A stretch of 64,000 nucleotides of DNA, from NCBI GenBank assembly GCA_022842845.1, contig JALHOT010000016.1, positions 1-64,000 on the forward strand, written 5' to 3'. Source of the DNA: Cyclobacteriaceae bacterium (GTDB lineage Bacteria; Bacteroidota; Bacteroidia; Cytophagales; Cyclobacteriaceae). Each line of letters begins with the position of its first letter. Within the stretch, counting starts at the first letter, position 1. The notes under the pieces are model-generated. The model did not search any database, was not told the origin of the DNA, and saw nothing but the letters and a program-made list of their open reading frames with translations. Both the position numbers and the translations under genes were made by a program. Positions 18,866-28,700 of this stretch are shown here, piece after piece.

Positions 18866-21271
18866 CTACTGATCACCTAATTCTACTTTCACGCCTAAAC
18901 AATCGCCTAACAAATGGAACTGTTTAAGCCACTCATCAGAACAACCGTTTTCCTGCATAATCTCTGTATAAATTTCAAAGTAATAATTCTGACTTTGATT
19001 GAGATCAGGATTGATCTTAAACTTTTCTAATAAAGGAAAGAGCCTGTTAAGTCGCTCCACCCGCTTGTAATTCTGCCGCTCAGCCCCGATCCGTTTCAAC
19101 TCTTTGAAAATACTCTTGCCAGCCATCTGCTCTACTTTGCTCGGATCTTCTATTTGCAAATTCCACTTCGTCAGTTCATGAGTAATCCGCTCAAACTCCT
19201 TGATGTTTATCTTTTCATGAAAACACTTTAAGAGATCAGCATTTAAAATATATTCGAAGGTTGTTCGGTAAGCGTTAGGGATGGGTATTTCATTATTCGC
19301 CAGGGCGGTTACCAAAGGATAGTCGCGGTTATAAATTTTGCGGAGCGAATCCTCGAGATCGTTCATGCTCTGCTGTGTAATCTGATTGAACACTTTTCTT
19401 TTCTCATCCTGAAAAAGTTGCCAAATGGTATACTTCTCCGGACCAAAGTATTGTTGCATCAAACCAATTACCTCACCCAGGCGGCTTTCTTCAAAAGCTT
19501 TGACCATGCGCACCTGCATGCTGGCAAATTTTTCTTCTTCCATGTCTAAAGAAATATTGCCAATAATATTATGCTTACCCATGTAGATCACGGCAAAGGC
19601 AAACTTTTTCTCAGAACGTGTTACATTGGATTTTACTTTGGTTACCCCCAGGGCCAGCTTCTGCTCACCAGCTTCTCTTTTCACAAACACCTCATTGGAA
19701 GTAGTGTAATTAAAAACGGGGAAAGCATCCGGATCTTCTTCAAAAATGGAAGAAACTGCATAGTGCATGCCCACACGCTGTAGATTTGTTTTAGAAGGCA
19801 ATACGAATTTTTTATACACAGTAGCCGCATTGCCATAAGCAGCTATATTACTGGGCGCCACGGCAAGGCGTCTTAAAAATTCATCTTCTAAATTGGTATC
19901 GGCTATCTGACTCACCAACTGCATGGCGCGGCAGGCATATTGCATGATCTGCGTAGTCTCTATGCCCGATACTTCATCAAAGAACCACCCGCAGCTGGTG
20001 TACATCAACAAAGCATTGCGTTGCATCTCTAATAAACGCAGCACCCTGCTTTGGTCTGTATCACGTAAACAATGATCTCTCAAAAACTTACGGATATTTT
20101 CATCGCTGCGTTTTAAAATGATCTGGATGTACTCATTTCTCGCTTCCTCAGGATCTTTAAAAATCTGAGAAGCCTCTTTGTAATAAATATGCGTTAGTTC
20201 ATCACGCAACCAATCCAGGACTTCTCGCAGGGGCTTTCGCCATTCTTGATTCCAGTCTGACCGGCCACCTGTATTGCAACCACAGTTATTGCGCCACCTT
20301 TCTACGCCATGCACGCAACTCCACGAGCTGTTATCGTGAATGAGTGCTTCGTACTGAGGCACAAACTTGCCTAGAAATTCTCCGTAATTCGTAAGCTCAC
20401 AATCTTTGGAACGCTCAATAAAATCAACACAATAGGCCAGGGCCATTTCTCCATGCTTATGATGGTGACCGTAAGTTTCGCCATCTGTAGCGATGTGCAC
20501 CAATTGTGTCTCCTTAGAATCAGCTTCAAAGCTTTGCATGAGCCTGTTGGCAAACTTGGCACCGTCATTCAACAAACCATTGAAAGCCACCGATTGAGAA
20601 ATGTCTCCATCATAAAAAAATACAACAATGCTTCTGCCAGAAGGCAGATGCACCGAGTACGGTCGCTTGGTATCTATACTGGTATTAACCAACTCATCAA
20701 ATAAACTCTCGCCCAGTTTGCGAAAGGCCTTCGCCTGACGAGGAGCTAAAATGGTGAAGGTGATGTGATGATCAACTAACAAATCTAGGGTCTCAAGGTC
20801 AACAGCAGTTTCTGCGAGCCACATACCTTCAGGCTTGCGCTTGAAACGATGCTCGAAATCGCGTATGCCCCAAATGATTTGTGTTTCCTTGTCTTGCCTG
20901 GTGGCCAGCGGCATGATGATATGATTGTACACCTGTGCCAAGGCTGATCCATGCCCGCTGAAATTCTTTTTACTCAGCTCATCTGCTTCCAATATAGCCT
21001 GATATGTTTCCGGATCATTGCTTTCCATCCACGACAATAAAGTCGGCCCGAAGTTGAAGCTGATCTTAGAGTAGTTATTAATGATTTTCTTGATGAAACC
21101 CTTATCATTCAAAATACGCGAAGCTGCATTGGGCGCATAACACTCAGCCGAAATTCTCTCATTCCAATCATGAAAAGGATGGGCGGAATCTTGCACTTCT
21201 ATCACTTCCAGCCAGGCATTTTCGCGCGGTGGTTGATAAAAATGACCATGTAAACAAATATATTTTTCCAA
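18866..21271 (-). CDS. Glycoside hydrolase family 57 protein with DUF3536
   Basis: The 801-residue cytoplasmic protein has the GH57 start (KYICLHGHFYQPPRENAW) and the catalytic regions MWLAETAVDLETLDLL (Glu as presumed nucleophile) and VHIATDGETYGHHHKHGE (Asp as acid/base). The C-terminal half matches the DUF3536 extension found in this subgroup. GH57 enzymes act on alpha-glucans as amylases, amylopullulanases, 4-alpha-glucanotransferases or branching enzymes. The exact activity of the DUF3536 group is not established. It follows glgB by 44 bp in the GlgE operon, which supports a role in making or trimming intracellular alpha-glucan. Confidence 0.9.
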   Translation of the reverse strand: MEKYICLHGHFYQPPRENAWLEVIEVQDSAHPFHDWNERISAECYAPNAASRILNDKGFIKKIINNYSKISFNFGPTLLSWMESNDPETYQAILEADELSKKNFSGHGSALAQVYNHIIMPLATRQDKETQIIWGIRDFEHRFKRKPEGMWLAETAVDLETLDLLVDHHITFTILAPRQAKAFRKLGESLFDELVNTSIDTKRPYSVHLPSGRSIVVFFYDGDISQSVAFNGLLNDGAKFANRLMQSFEADSKETQLVHIATDGETYGHHHKHGEMALAYCVDFIERSKDCELTNYGEFLGKFVPQYEALIHDNSSWSCVHGVERWRNNCGCNTGGRSDWNQEWRKPLREVLDWLRDELTHIYYKEASQIFKDPEEARNEYIQIILKRSDENIRKFLRDHCLRDTDQSRVLRLLEMQRNALLMYTSCGWFFDEVSGIETTQIMQYACRAMQLVSQIADTNLEDEFLRRLAVAPSNIAAYGNAATVYKKFVLPSKTNLQRVGMHYAVSSIFEEDPDAFPVFNYTTSNEVFVKREAGEQKLALGVTKVKSNVTRSEKKFAFAVIYMGKHNIIGNISLDMEEEKFASMQVRMVKAFEESRLGEVIGLMQQYFGPEKYTIWQLFQDEKRKVFNQITQQSMNDLEDSLRKIYNRDYPLVTALANNEIPIPNAYRTTFEYILNADLLKCFHEKINIKEFERITHELTKWNLQIEDPSKVEQMAGKSIFKELKRIGAERQNYKRVERLNRLFPLLEKFKINPDLNQSQNYYFEIYTEIMQENGCSDEWLKQFHLLGDCLGVKVELGDQ

Positions 21272-21315
21272 AGCGAGTATGGTTAAAAAAAGCCTGCTTT
21301 CGCAAGCACTAACAA

Positions 21316-23271
21316 TCAGGATCCTAATTCAAATTCTCCGATCTCCCGGTTCAATTTGAAAATAGAAACTCCTAAAGGCGGCAAAGATAAAGAAATGGAA
21401 TAATCACGGCCGTGGTATTTAACAGGGGTGGTGGCAATATCACCATGGTTTACCACACCACTGCCTGCATATTTTGTATGATCCGAACTAAAAATCTCTT
21501 TCCAATAGCCACGGGCAGGCACTCCTATTCTATAATGGCGCCTTACTTCGGGGGTAAAATTGCACACCACCAATAAATAATCTGCTGTATGTTCTGCTTT
21601 GCGCGCATAGATCATGACACTGTTTTCACGGTCGTTGTAATCAATCCATTCAAAACCCCGCTCTTCAAAAGCAAATTGATAAAGGGCTGGTTCAGCTTTG
21701 TACAAAGCATTCAAATCTCTGAATAAACTGTGAACGCCTTTATGATAATCGTATTGCAACAGATGCCAATCTAAGCTCAAGTCGTGTTTCCACTCGCTTG
21801 TCTGCCCAAACTCTGCTCCCATAAACAATAACTTGGTTCCTGGATGGGTGTACATATACGTATACAGTAAACGCAGGTTGGCAAAACGTCTCCATTCATC
21901 GCCAGACATGCGCCCGATGATGGGGCCCTTACCATGAACAACCTCATCGTGCGACAATGGTAACATGAAATTCTCCGTGAAGGCATACATGATACTGAAA
22001 GTAATTTCATTCATGTGATACTTCCGGTTGATGGGATCTTCCTGAAAGAAATGTAAGGTGTCATGCATCCAGCCCATCATCCATTTTTGACCGAAACCTA
22101 AGCCGCCTAAGTAAGTAGGTCTGGATACTCCTGGCCAAGCCGTTGATTCTTCCGCGATAGTGATGGTGTCAGGGTAATTGCCATAAACTATTTCATTCAA
22201 TTCCTTTAAGAAGGCAATTGACTCGAGGTTTTCTCTTCCTCCATATTGATTGGGTTCCCACTCCCCTGCCTTTCTTGAGTAATCAAGATAAAGCATGCTG
22301 GCAACAGCATCTACACGTATGCCATCAATATGGTATTGATCTAACCAATAGACGGCATTACTAATGAGAAAGCTCTTTACTTCATTGCGACCATAATTAA
22401 AGATATAACTCTTCCAATCAGGATGGAAACCTTTACGCGGATCTGCGTGCTCATACAAGTGGGTTCCGTCAAATTTGTAAAGACCATGGTCATCACCAGG
22501 AAAATGAGAAGGTACCCAATCGAGAATAACCCCAATACCAGCGGCATGAAAGGCATCTACTAATTGCATGAACTCTTCCGGACTTCCATACCTGCTGCTG
22601 GGAGCAAAATATCCTGTGATCTGATAGCCCCAGGATCCATAAAAAGGATGCTCCATGATGGGTAAAAACTCAACATGGGTGAAGCCTGTATCTTTTACAT
22701 AATCGACCAGCTCCTGTGCCATCTCAAGGTAAGTAAGTGATCGATTCTCTTCTTCAACCTTTCTTCTCCACGAACCTACATGCACTTCATACACTGCATA
22801 AGGTTTTGCCTTACCGGTAGATTCCTTTCTTTGCTTAAGCCACGCTTTATCTTTCCATTGATAAGAAGTCTCCCAAACTACCGAAGCTGTTTTCGGGGGT
22901 AACTCTGCATAAAGGGCGAAAGGATCCGCCTTCTCTAAGTATTCACCTGTATTGGAATGAATAGCATATTTGTAAATCTCTCCTTTGCCAATTCCCGCGA
23001 AGAAACCCTCCCATATACCTGATTCGTCCCAGCGAGGGCTCAGTTTATGACTACCTGCATTCCATCCATTAAAATTGCCAATGACAGATATAGCTTTGGC
23101 ATTGGGAGCCCAAACCGCAAAATAAGTTCCCTTCACCCCATCCACCTCTACCAAATGAGCACCCAACTTCTCGTACAAACGAAAGTGTTTACCTGAACGA
23201 AATAAATGTATATCAAAATCGGTTAAGAGGCTAAAAGCCGTTAGTTCTATTGATGATTTTTTCTTCGCCAT
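21316..23271 (-). CDS. glgB: 1,4-alpha-glucan branching enzyme
   Basis: The 651-residue enzyme adds alpha-1,6 branches to linear glucan. An N-terminal CBM48 (YFAVWAPNAKAISVIGNFNGW) is followed by a GH13 barrel with all catalytic parts: GIRVDAVASMLYLDY (Asp nucleophile), ITIAEESTAWPGVSRP (Glu acid/base) and LPLSHDEVVHGKG (His-Asp). It ends in an all-beta domain. The frame is open upstream to 23409, overlapping treS. I chose the ATG at 23271 (MAKKKSSIELTAF), which gives the normal length and a 43-bp gap. In this operon it branches the polymer made by GlgE. Confidence 0.95.
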   Translation of the reverse strand: MAKKKSSIELTAFSLLTDFDIHLFRSGKHFRLYEKLGAHLVEVDGVKGTYFAVWAPNAKAISVIGNFNGWNAGSHKLSPRWDESGIWEGFFAGIGKGEIYKYAIHSNTGEYLEKADPFALYAELPPKTASVVWETSYQWKDKAWLKQRKESTGKAKPYAVYEVHVGSWRRKVEEENRSLTYLEMAQELVDYVKDTGFTHVEFLPIMEHPFYGSWGYQITGYFAPSSRYGSPEEFMQLVDAFHAAGIGVILDWVPSHFPGDDHGLYKFDGTHLYEHADPRKGFHPDWKSYIFNYGRNEVKSFLISNAVYWLDQYHIDGIRVDAVASMLYLDYSRKAGEWEPNQYGGRENLESIAFLKELNEIVYGNYPDTITIAEESTAWPGVSRPTYLGGLGFGQKWMMGWMHDTLHFFQEDPINRKYHMNEITFSIMYAFTENFMLPLSHDEVVHGKGPIIGRMSGDEWRRFANLRLLYTYMYTHPGTKLLFMGAEFGQTSEWKHDLSLDWHLLQYDYHKGVHSLFRDLNALYKAEPALYQFAFEERGFEWIDYNDRENSVMIYARKAEHTADYLLVVCNFTPEVRRHYRIGVPARGYWKEIFSSDHTKYAGSGVVNHGDIATTPVKYHGRDYSISLSLPPLGVSIFKLNREIGEFELGS

Positions 23272-23314
23272 ATCTAATTGCTTTACCGATAGTAATATAT
23301 GTTGAGATGTGACT

Positions 23315-26300
23315 TTACTTTTTCTTCTTCTCTTCCTTTTCACGCAAATAGCGTGCAATGAGGTAATCAATGCCTCGTAATGGAATTTTCGTCCATTCCG
23401 GTCGACCATTTAATTCGTAGCCTAGTTCATAAATTGCCTTTTCGATCAGGAAGGTACGAACTAATGTATCGTATTCAGATGATAGTTTAGTACCCATACC
23501 CATTCGTTCCATGTAGGCACCGAGATAATAACGGCTCACATAATGCTGCCATTGTTCTGCCCAAGATTCAAGGAATGCTAAATCACGATCGCGGTAATTT
23601 TCATTCAACAAGATTTTACCGAAGGCCGCATAATGGAATGATCGCATCATACCGGCTACATCCTTAAAAGGATTTTTCTTCAATCTTCTTTCGCTAAATG
23701 AAAAACCCGGCTCTCCTTCATAATCAATGATGATAAAATCCTTACCTGTGAAGAGCACTTGACCGAGGTGGTAGTCACCATGGACGCGTGTTTTGATCGC
23801 ATCTATCCTTACTTCGTAAATTTCCTTAAAACAATCGAGGATCACGCTCTCTAAGCCAAGCACACGCTTAGCCAACACTTGTGTATCGTCATCCAGTTTA
23901 TGAAGTGAATTCTCTAGTAAATTAAGTCGATCACGTACCAGCTTGCGTAAAGATGAATACAAAGCTCTTTGATAATTAGCGGTAAAAGGTTCTGGTGCGA
24001 AAGCAGGATCTGACGTATCGGAAGCTAAGGCCAGGTGCATTTCTGCCGTGCGTTGTCCAAGCCTCACCACCCTTTCATAAAAGCCACGTCCAATAAATTC
24101 TTGTATAATCTCAGGCGATTCTTCAAATCGAATGGCAGGTTTATTGATTAATCTTGGCAACTTCTCGTTCTTGGCCTTTGTCATCACTCGCTCGAAGAAA
24201 CGGCCGACAGAATCAACGGCCATACCCCAGGCTTCGCCTTGGTTTTCAACTTTCTCCTGCATCAAGCCAAACACTACTACTTTACCACTGACGTCTTTAA
24301 ACTCGACACTGCCTGCATAACGTGGTGAGTTGGTAAAGCTTGTATGTTCTGAAAGAAAGCGCAGCATTTCAAGATCTGGATTGATTTCCATTTCAATGCG
24401 CCTATAGAACTTGAAGAAGTATTGATCGTTATAAATAATGGCTGTATTGCTCTGGTCAGACTTCAAAATTTTTGACTCTACTCCTTTCTTTCCATCTAAC
24501 TTGGCAAAAACGCTGGCATTGAATTCAAGTACTCCTTCTTCACTCTTCACACGGTGGTTCTTATCCATACTAGTAAAGAGGAAATCACGGAAAGTTTTAT
24601 CATAACTGGCGTCAATGATAAAACCAGACTTTCCCTGAATATCCACCCTGCATAAGACACTTTGAGGTAAGAATTCAATTCGATCCACCACCGTATCGGC
24701 AGAGGCAAAAGCCAAAGGAATAAAATAAAACTCTGGGAGTCGCTGTGCATAACTTACTTCAACAATGGTAAAGTAGTAGGTCACTCCCTCAATCTTGATT
24801 GGGATCACCTTTGCCACATTGACTTTTGTTAACACTTTGGCCTTGCCACCAAACCAACGACATTTACGCATGAATAAAGGCAAGACTTTGCGCTCTAAGA
24901 CGCGCACTTCGCTATAATTGCTAAGTAACCGCTCCCAGGAAACATCAGTTTTATGAAAGTATAGTTCTGTACTATCCTCATCGCCCTTTTTCTTATCAAC
25001 AGCATCTACCTGTAACCAGAAATAACCATAGGGGCCAATAGTTAAAGAATATTCTCCAGCACCTACGTTACTGAACCGATTTTGGCTAAACACCTCAGTG
25101 ATATCGCTATTCTTAAAGTCCTTTAGCTTTAAAGTTGTGAACTGTGAAAACTGCGAAAGGTTGGCAACCACAATAATGGTTTGCTTATCGAAGCGCCTTT
25201 CGAAACATAAAACCTTTGCATTGGTGCTGTCAATAAACTTCATGGTACCGCGACCGAAAACATTCAATCGCTTGCGCATGGCTATTAATTGTTTCATCCA
25301 CCAGATGAGTGAGGATGTATTCTCTTCCTGAGCAGCCACGTTCACTGCTTCAAAGCGGTAGACTGGATCGGTTATGACCGGTAAGTACAAGCGCTGTGGA
25401 TTAGCAGTAGAAAAACCTGCATTGCTATTCATGTTCCACTGCATTGGCGTTCTAACCCCAAATCTATCACCCAGGTATACGTTATCGCCCATCCCTATTT
25501 CATCACCATAATAAATGATGGGCGTTCCTGGCAATGAAAGCAGAAGCGTATACAACAATTCAATCTTACGCCTGTCGTTACCTAACATAGGCGCTAATCT
25601 TCTGCGAATCCCCAGGTTCATTTTCGCAGTATTGTCGGTGGCATATGCCTTGAAAAGATAGTCCTTCTCTTCATCTGTTACCATATCCAGCCCTAACTCA
25701 TCGTGGTTGCGCAGAAACAAAGCCCATTGTGCTGTATCAGGGATGGCGGGAGTTTGCTCCATGATGTCAACAATAGGGTAACTATCTTCAGTACGCAAGC
25801 CAAGGAACAAACGCGGCATGAGTGGGAAATAGAAATTCATGTGGCACTCATCGTTCTTCGAACCAAAATAAGTAGCAGCATCTTCTGGCCACAAATTAGC
25901 CTCTGCTAATAAGATTCTTGATTTGTAATGACGATCTATGTGTGCGCGCAATCGTTTAAGAAATGTATGGGTCTGCGGTAAATTTTCACAACTACTACCC
26001 TCTTCTTCGAAGAGAAAAGCCACTGATGACAATCGAAATCCGTCAACGCCCAGCTTAAGCCAGAAGTCCACTACTTTCATCATCTCCATTTGTACCTCAG
26101 GATTTTCGAAATTCAATTCTGGCTGGTGTGCATGGAAGCGATGCCAGTAGTAAGCCTTGGCCTCATTATCCCATGACCAGTTCGTATTGTTATCTTCTGT
26201 GAAGATGACGCGAGCCTCTTTATACTTATTAGGTGTTTCGCTCCAAACATAAAAATCGCGAAGGCGAGAACCTGGCTTTGCTTTACGCGCCTTTTTAAAC

Positions 26301-26644
26301 CACGGATGCTGATCAGAAGTATGATTCAGGATTAATTCTGTGATGATCCGAATGCCACGCTGATGTGCCTGTTTGAGAAATTCCTTGAAGTCAGCCAGGG
26401 TACCATAGTCGGGATGAACATCGGTATAATCAACCACATCATAGCCATCGTCTTTTAAAGGAGATGGATAAAAAGGCAAAAGCCACAAAGTATTTACACC
26501 CAGGTCTTCGAGGTAATCAAGCTTTTGCATGAGTCCTTGAAAATCACCAATGCCATCACCATTGCTATCGAAGAATGAGCGAACAGATAGTTCGTAGATG
26601 ATGGCATCTTTATACCAGAGCGGTTCTGTATTTTTTGCACTCAT
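23315..26644 (-). CDS. treS: Trehalose synthase-maltokinase fusion (TreS-Mak), with atypical TreS active site
   Basis: The 1109-residue protein has a GH13 TreS half (about 1-550: LWYKDAIIYELSVRSFFDSN, NHTSDQHPWF, CENLPQTH) and a maltokinase half (about 570-1109). The kinase half has the loop VHGDYHLGQVLF and the metal site IIDYEGEPG. TreS interconverts trehalose and maltose; maltokinase makes maltose-1-phosphate for GlgE, the next gene upstream. The acid/base Glu (ILLAEANLWPED) and the third carboxylate (FLRNHDELG) are present. The nucleophile position reads GFRLSSVAFL, with Ser206 where TreS has Asp (GFRLDAV). The TreS half may therefore be inactive or altered, while the kinase half looks intact. 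The DNA around 26024-26029 gives two TCA codons, so this is not a reading slip. Confidence 0.93.
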   Translation of the reverse strand: MSAKNTEPLWYKDAIIYELSVRSFFDSNGDGIGDFQGLMQKLDYLEDLGVNTLWLLPFYPSPLKDDGYDVVDYTDVHPDYGTLADFKEFLKQAHQRGIRIITELILNHTSDQHPWFKKARKAKPGSRLRDFYVWSETPNKYKEARVIFTEDNNTNWSWDNEAKAYYWHRFHAHQPELNFENPEVQMEMMKVVDFWLKLGVDGFRLSSVAFLFEEEGSSCENLPQTHTFLKRLRAHIDRHYKSRILLAEANLWPEDAATYFGSKNDECHMNFYFPLMPRLFLGLRTEDSYPIVDIMEQTPAIPDTAQWALFLRNHDELGLDMVTDEEKDYLFKAYATDNTAKMNLGIRRRLAPMLGNDRRKIELLYTLLLSLPGTPIIYYGDEIGMGDNVYLGDRFGVRTPMQWNMNSNAGFSTANPQRLYLPVITDPVYRFEAVNVAAQEENTSSLIWWMKQLIAMRKRLNVFGRGTMKFIDSTNAKVLCFERRFDKQTIIVVANLSQFSQFTTLKLKDFKNSDITEVFSQNRFSNVGAGEYSLTIGPYGYFWLQVDAVDKKKGDEDSTELYFHKTDVSWERLLSNYSEVRVLERKVLPLFMRKCRWFGGKAKVLTKVNVAKVIPIKIEGVTYYFTIVEVSYAQRLPEFYFIPLAFASADTVVDRIEFLPQSVLCRVDIQGKSGFIIDASYDKTFRDFLFTSMDKNHRVKSEEGVLEFNASVFAKLDGKKGVESKILKSDQSNTAIIYNDQYFFKFYRRIEMEINPDLEMLRFLSEHTSFTNSPRYAGSVEFKDVSGKVVVFGLMQEKVENQGEAWGMAVDSVGRFFERVMTKAKNEKLPRLINKPAIRFEESPEIIQEFIGRGFYERVVRLGQRTAEMHLALASDTSDPAFAPEPFTANYQRALYSSLRKLVRDRLNLLENSLHKLDDDTQVLAKRVLGLESVILDCFKEIYEVRIDAIKTRVHGDYHLGQVLFTGKDFIIIDYEGEPGFSFSERRLKKNPFKDVAGMMRSFHYAAFGKILLNENYRDRDLAFLESWAEQWQHYVSRYYLGAYMERMGMGTKLSSEYDTLVRTFLIEKAIYELGYELNGRPEWTKIPLRGIDYLIARYLREKEEKKKK

Positions 26645-26697
26645 AGGCTTTGGTTGACCATGCAGAAATCCGAATGAAGATCAGACAGTCGTTATTT

Positions 26698-28635
26698 CTA
26701 CATGTTCGATTCGTTTACAGTAAGTTCAAAAAAGTGAAACGGCATTACATTTGGATCAAGGGCTACAAAATTCCATTCCTGCGTCCAGGTGTAGCGCTCA
26801 TCCGTGATCTGCTCATGCAACTTCACATTAATATCATCTTTTAGGCGAAGCAAATCTTTTGGTAATTGTACATAACCACTTTGTCTTGTGTGTTGATCCA
26901 GATTAACCACAACCAAAACAATATCCGACAGATCATCTGTACACTTTATATAAGCGATCAGGTTAGGATTCTCTATTGTCAGAAATCTGATGTTCCATGT
27001 ATTTTGCAAAGCAGCATGTTGCTTCCTAGCTTTGTTTAACAAGGTCATGATATCAGTCATTCTATTCGTCTTCTTCCAATCATAATGCTTGATCTCATAC
27101 TTTTCTGAATCATTAAATTCTTCTTTACCATTCCAGGAAGTATTGTCTAACAATTCATAAGCAGCACCATAAATGCCATAGCTCGCTGATAAAGTAGCGG
27201 CTAAAGCTAGACGTATCATGAACATATTCTCTCCCTGATTGTGTAGGTGATAAGGAAGGATATCAGGAGTTGTAGGCCAAAAGCTAGGTCTGAAATAATT
27301 GCGTGAAGGGCTATTCACCAATTCATGCATGTACTCAGTAAGCTCTTGCTTACTCATACGCCAGGTAAAGTAAGTATACGATTGTGTAAAACCTACTTTG
27401 GCTAATGAAGCCATAATCTTGGGGCGGGTAAATGCCTCTGATAAAAATATAATATCCTGATGTTGCTTGTTTACTTCCGCGATGCACCATTGCCAAAATG
27501 GAATGGGCTTGGTGTGGGGATTATCTACTCTGAATACTCTGATGCCTTGCTCGATCCAAAACAGTACAACAGATTTGAGTTCTTGCCAAAGCGCCTCCCA
27601 TTGTTCGCATTCAAAATCGAAAGGATAAATGTCCTGATATTTTTTGGGTGGATTTTCAGCATATTGAATTGATCCATCTGGTCTTTGTTTGAACCACTCC
27701 GGATGTTCTTTCACGTATGGATGATCCGGGGCGCACTGAAAAGCTAAATCAAGTGCCACATCAATACCCAATTTCCTGGCGTCTGCAATTAGCTGTCTGT
27801 ACTCGTCTAAGGTGCCCAGCGCTGGATGTGTTGACTTATGTCCACCTTCATCACTACCGATGGCCCAGGGTGAACCTGGCTCTCCGGCCACCGAACGAAC
27901 ATTATTGTTTTTACCCTTTCTGTTAATCTTTCCGATAGGATGTATCGGTGGCATATAAAGCACATCAAAGCCCATGGAAGCAATGCGGGGTAACAGCTTA
28001 TTTACATCTTTAAATGTTCCGTGTTGCTTTTCAAGTGATGCCGAACGTGGAAATAATTCATACCAGGTGCTGAACAAGGCTTTATCATGTTCAACTACGA
28101 CTTGATAGACTTGCGAAGTGGTGGTAATATTTTCTCGCAAGGGATTTTCTTCGACTATTCTGGCAAAAGTACCACTGAGTACCAAGTCAATATTTTCGGG
28201 ATAGCGCTTTTTATCTCCTAAAGCAGCTGCGAATTTAGCCAACTCATCATTTCCGTTGGAGAGTCGTTTTAAGAACAGTGCTCCTTCTAATATTTCAACA
28301 CTCACATCAAGTTTAGCATTTGCCTTCTTTACAAAGCCATCATACCAGGTTTCAAAGTGATCAATCCAGGCCTGTATGGTAAAAGTGTAAATGCCTTTTT
28401 TAGTTGGATAAAAAGAAGCACTCCATTCATCATTGCCTTGATTGTGTAAGAATATTGAGGTATTGTTTTGATCACCTGGGGCTTTATACAGAAGCTCAGC
28501 ACGAATGTGATCGTGACCATCTGTAAAAATATGGGCGCTTATATCTATGCGTTCTTTAATCGTACGTTTAGCCGGGTATAAACCTCCTTCAACCTGCGGT
28601 TGTATGTTCTCAATAATAACGCGTGCTTTTGTCAT
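26698..28635 (-). CDS. glgE: Alpha-1,4-glucan:maltose-1-phosphate maltosyltransferase
   Basis: The 645-residue GH13_3 enzyme transfers maltosyl units from maltose-1-phosphate to alpha-1,4-glucan. Hallmarks are YPAKRTIKERIDISAHIFTD at the N-terminus, MPPIHPIGKINRKGKNN, the nucleophile in FRVDNPHTKPIPFW, the acid/base in IIFLSEAFTRPKIM, and TPDILPYHL near the end. Length and motifs match characterised GlgE. It lies 65 bp after the lipoprotein amylase gene and 53 bp before treS, placing it centrally in a complete GlgE pathway operon. Confidence 0.96.
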   Translation of the reverse strand: MTKARVIIENIQPQVEGGLYPAKRTIKERIDISAHIFTDGHDHIRAELLYKAPGDQNNTSIFLHNQGNDEWSASFYPTKKGIYTFTIQAWIDHFETWYDGFVKKANAKLDVSVEILEGALFLKRLSNGNDELAKFAAALGDKKRYPENIDLVLSGTFARIVEENPLRENITTTSQVYQVVVEHDKALFSTWYELFPRSASLEKQHGTFKDVNKLLPRIASMGFDVLYMPPIHPIGKINRKGKNNNVRSVAGEPGSPWAIGSDEGGHKSTHPALGTLDEYRQLIADARKLGIDVALDLAFQCAPDHPYVKEHPEWFKQRPDGSIQYAENPPKKYQDIYPFDFECEQWEALWQELKSVVLFWIEQGIRVFRVDNPHTKPIPFWQWCIAEVNKQHQDIIFLSEAFTRPKIMASLAKVGFTQSYTYFTWRMSKQELTEYMHELVNSPSRNYFRPSFWPTTPDILPYHLHNQGENMFMIRLALAATLSASYGIYGAAYELLDNTSWNGKEEFNDSEKYEIKHYDWKKTNRMTDIMTLLNKARKQHAALQNTWNIRFLTIENPNLIAYIKCTDDLSDIVLVVVNLDQHTRQSGYVQLPKDLLRLKDDINVKLHEQITDERYTWTQEWNFVALDPNVMPFHFFELTVNESNM

Positions 28636-28700
28636 AGTGCTATGTCGTAATATTCGGGCTCCTCCATCAGTGTGTAGCCTGAGTTTAATTTTCTGCCTAA

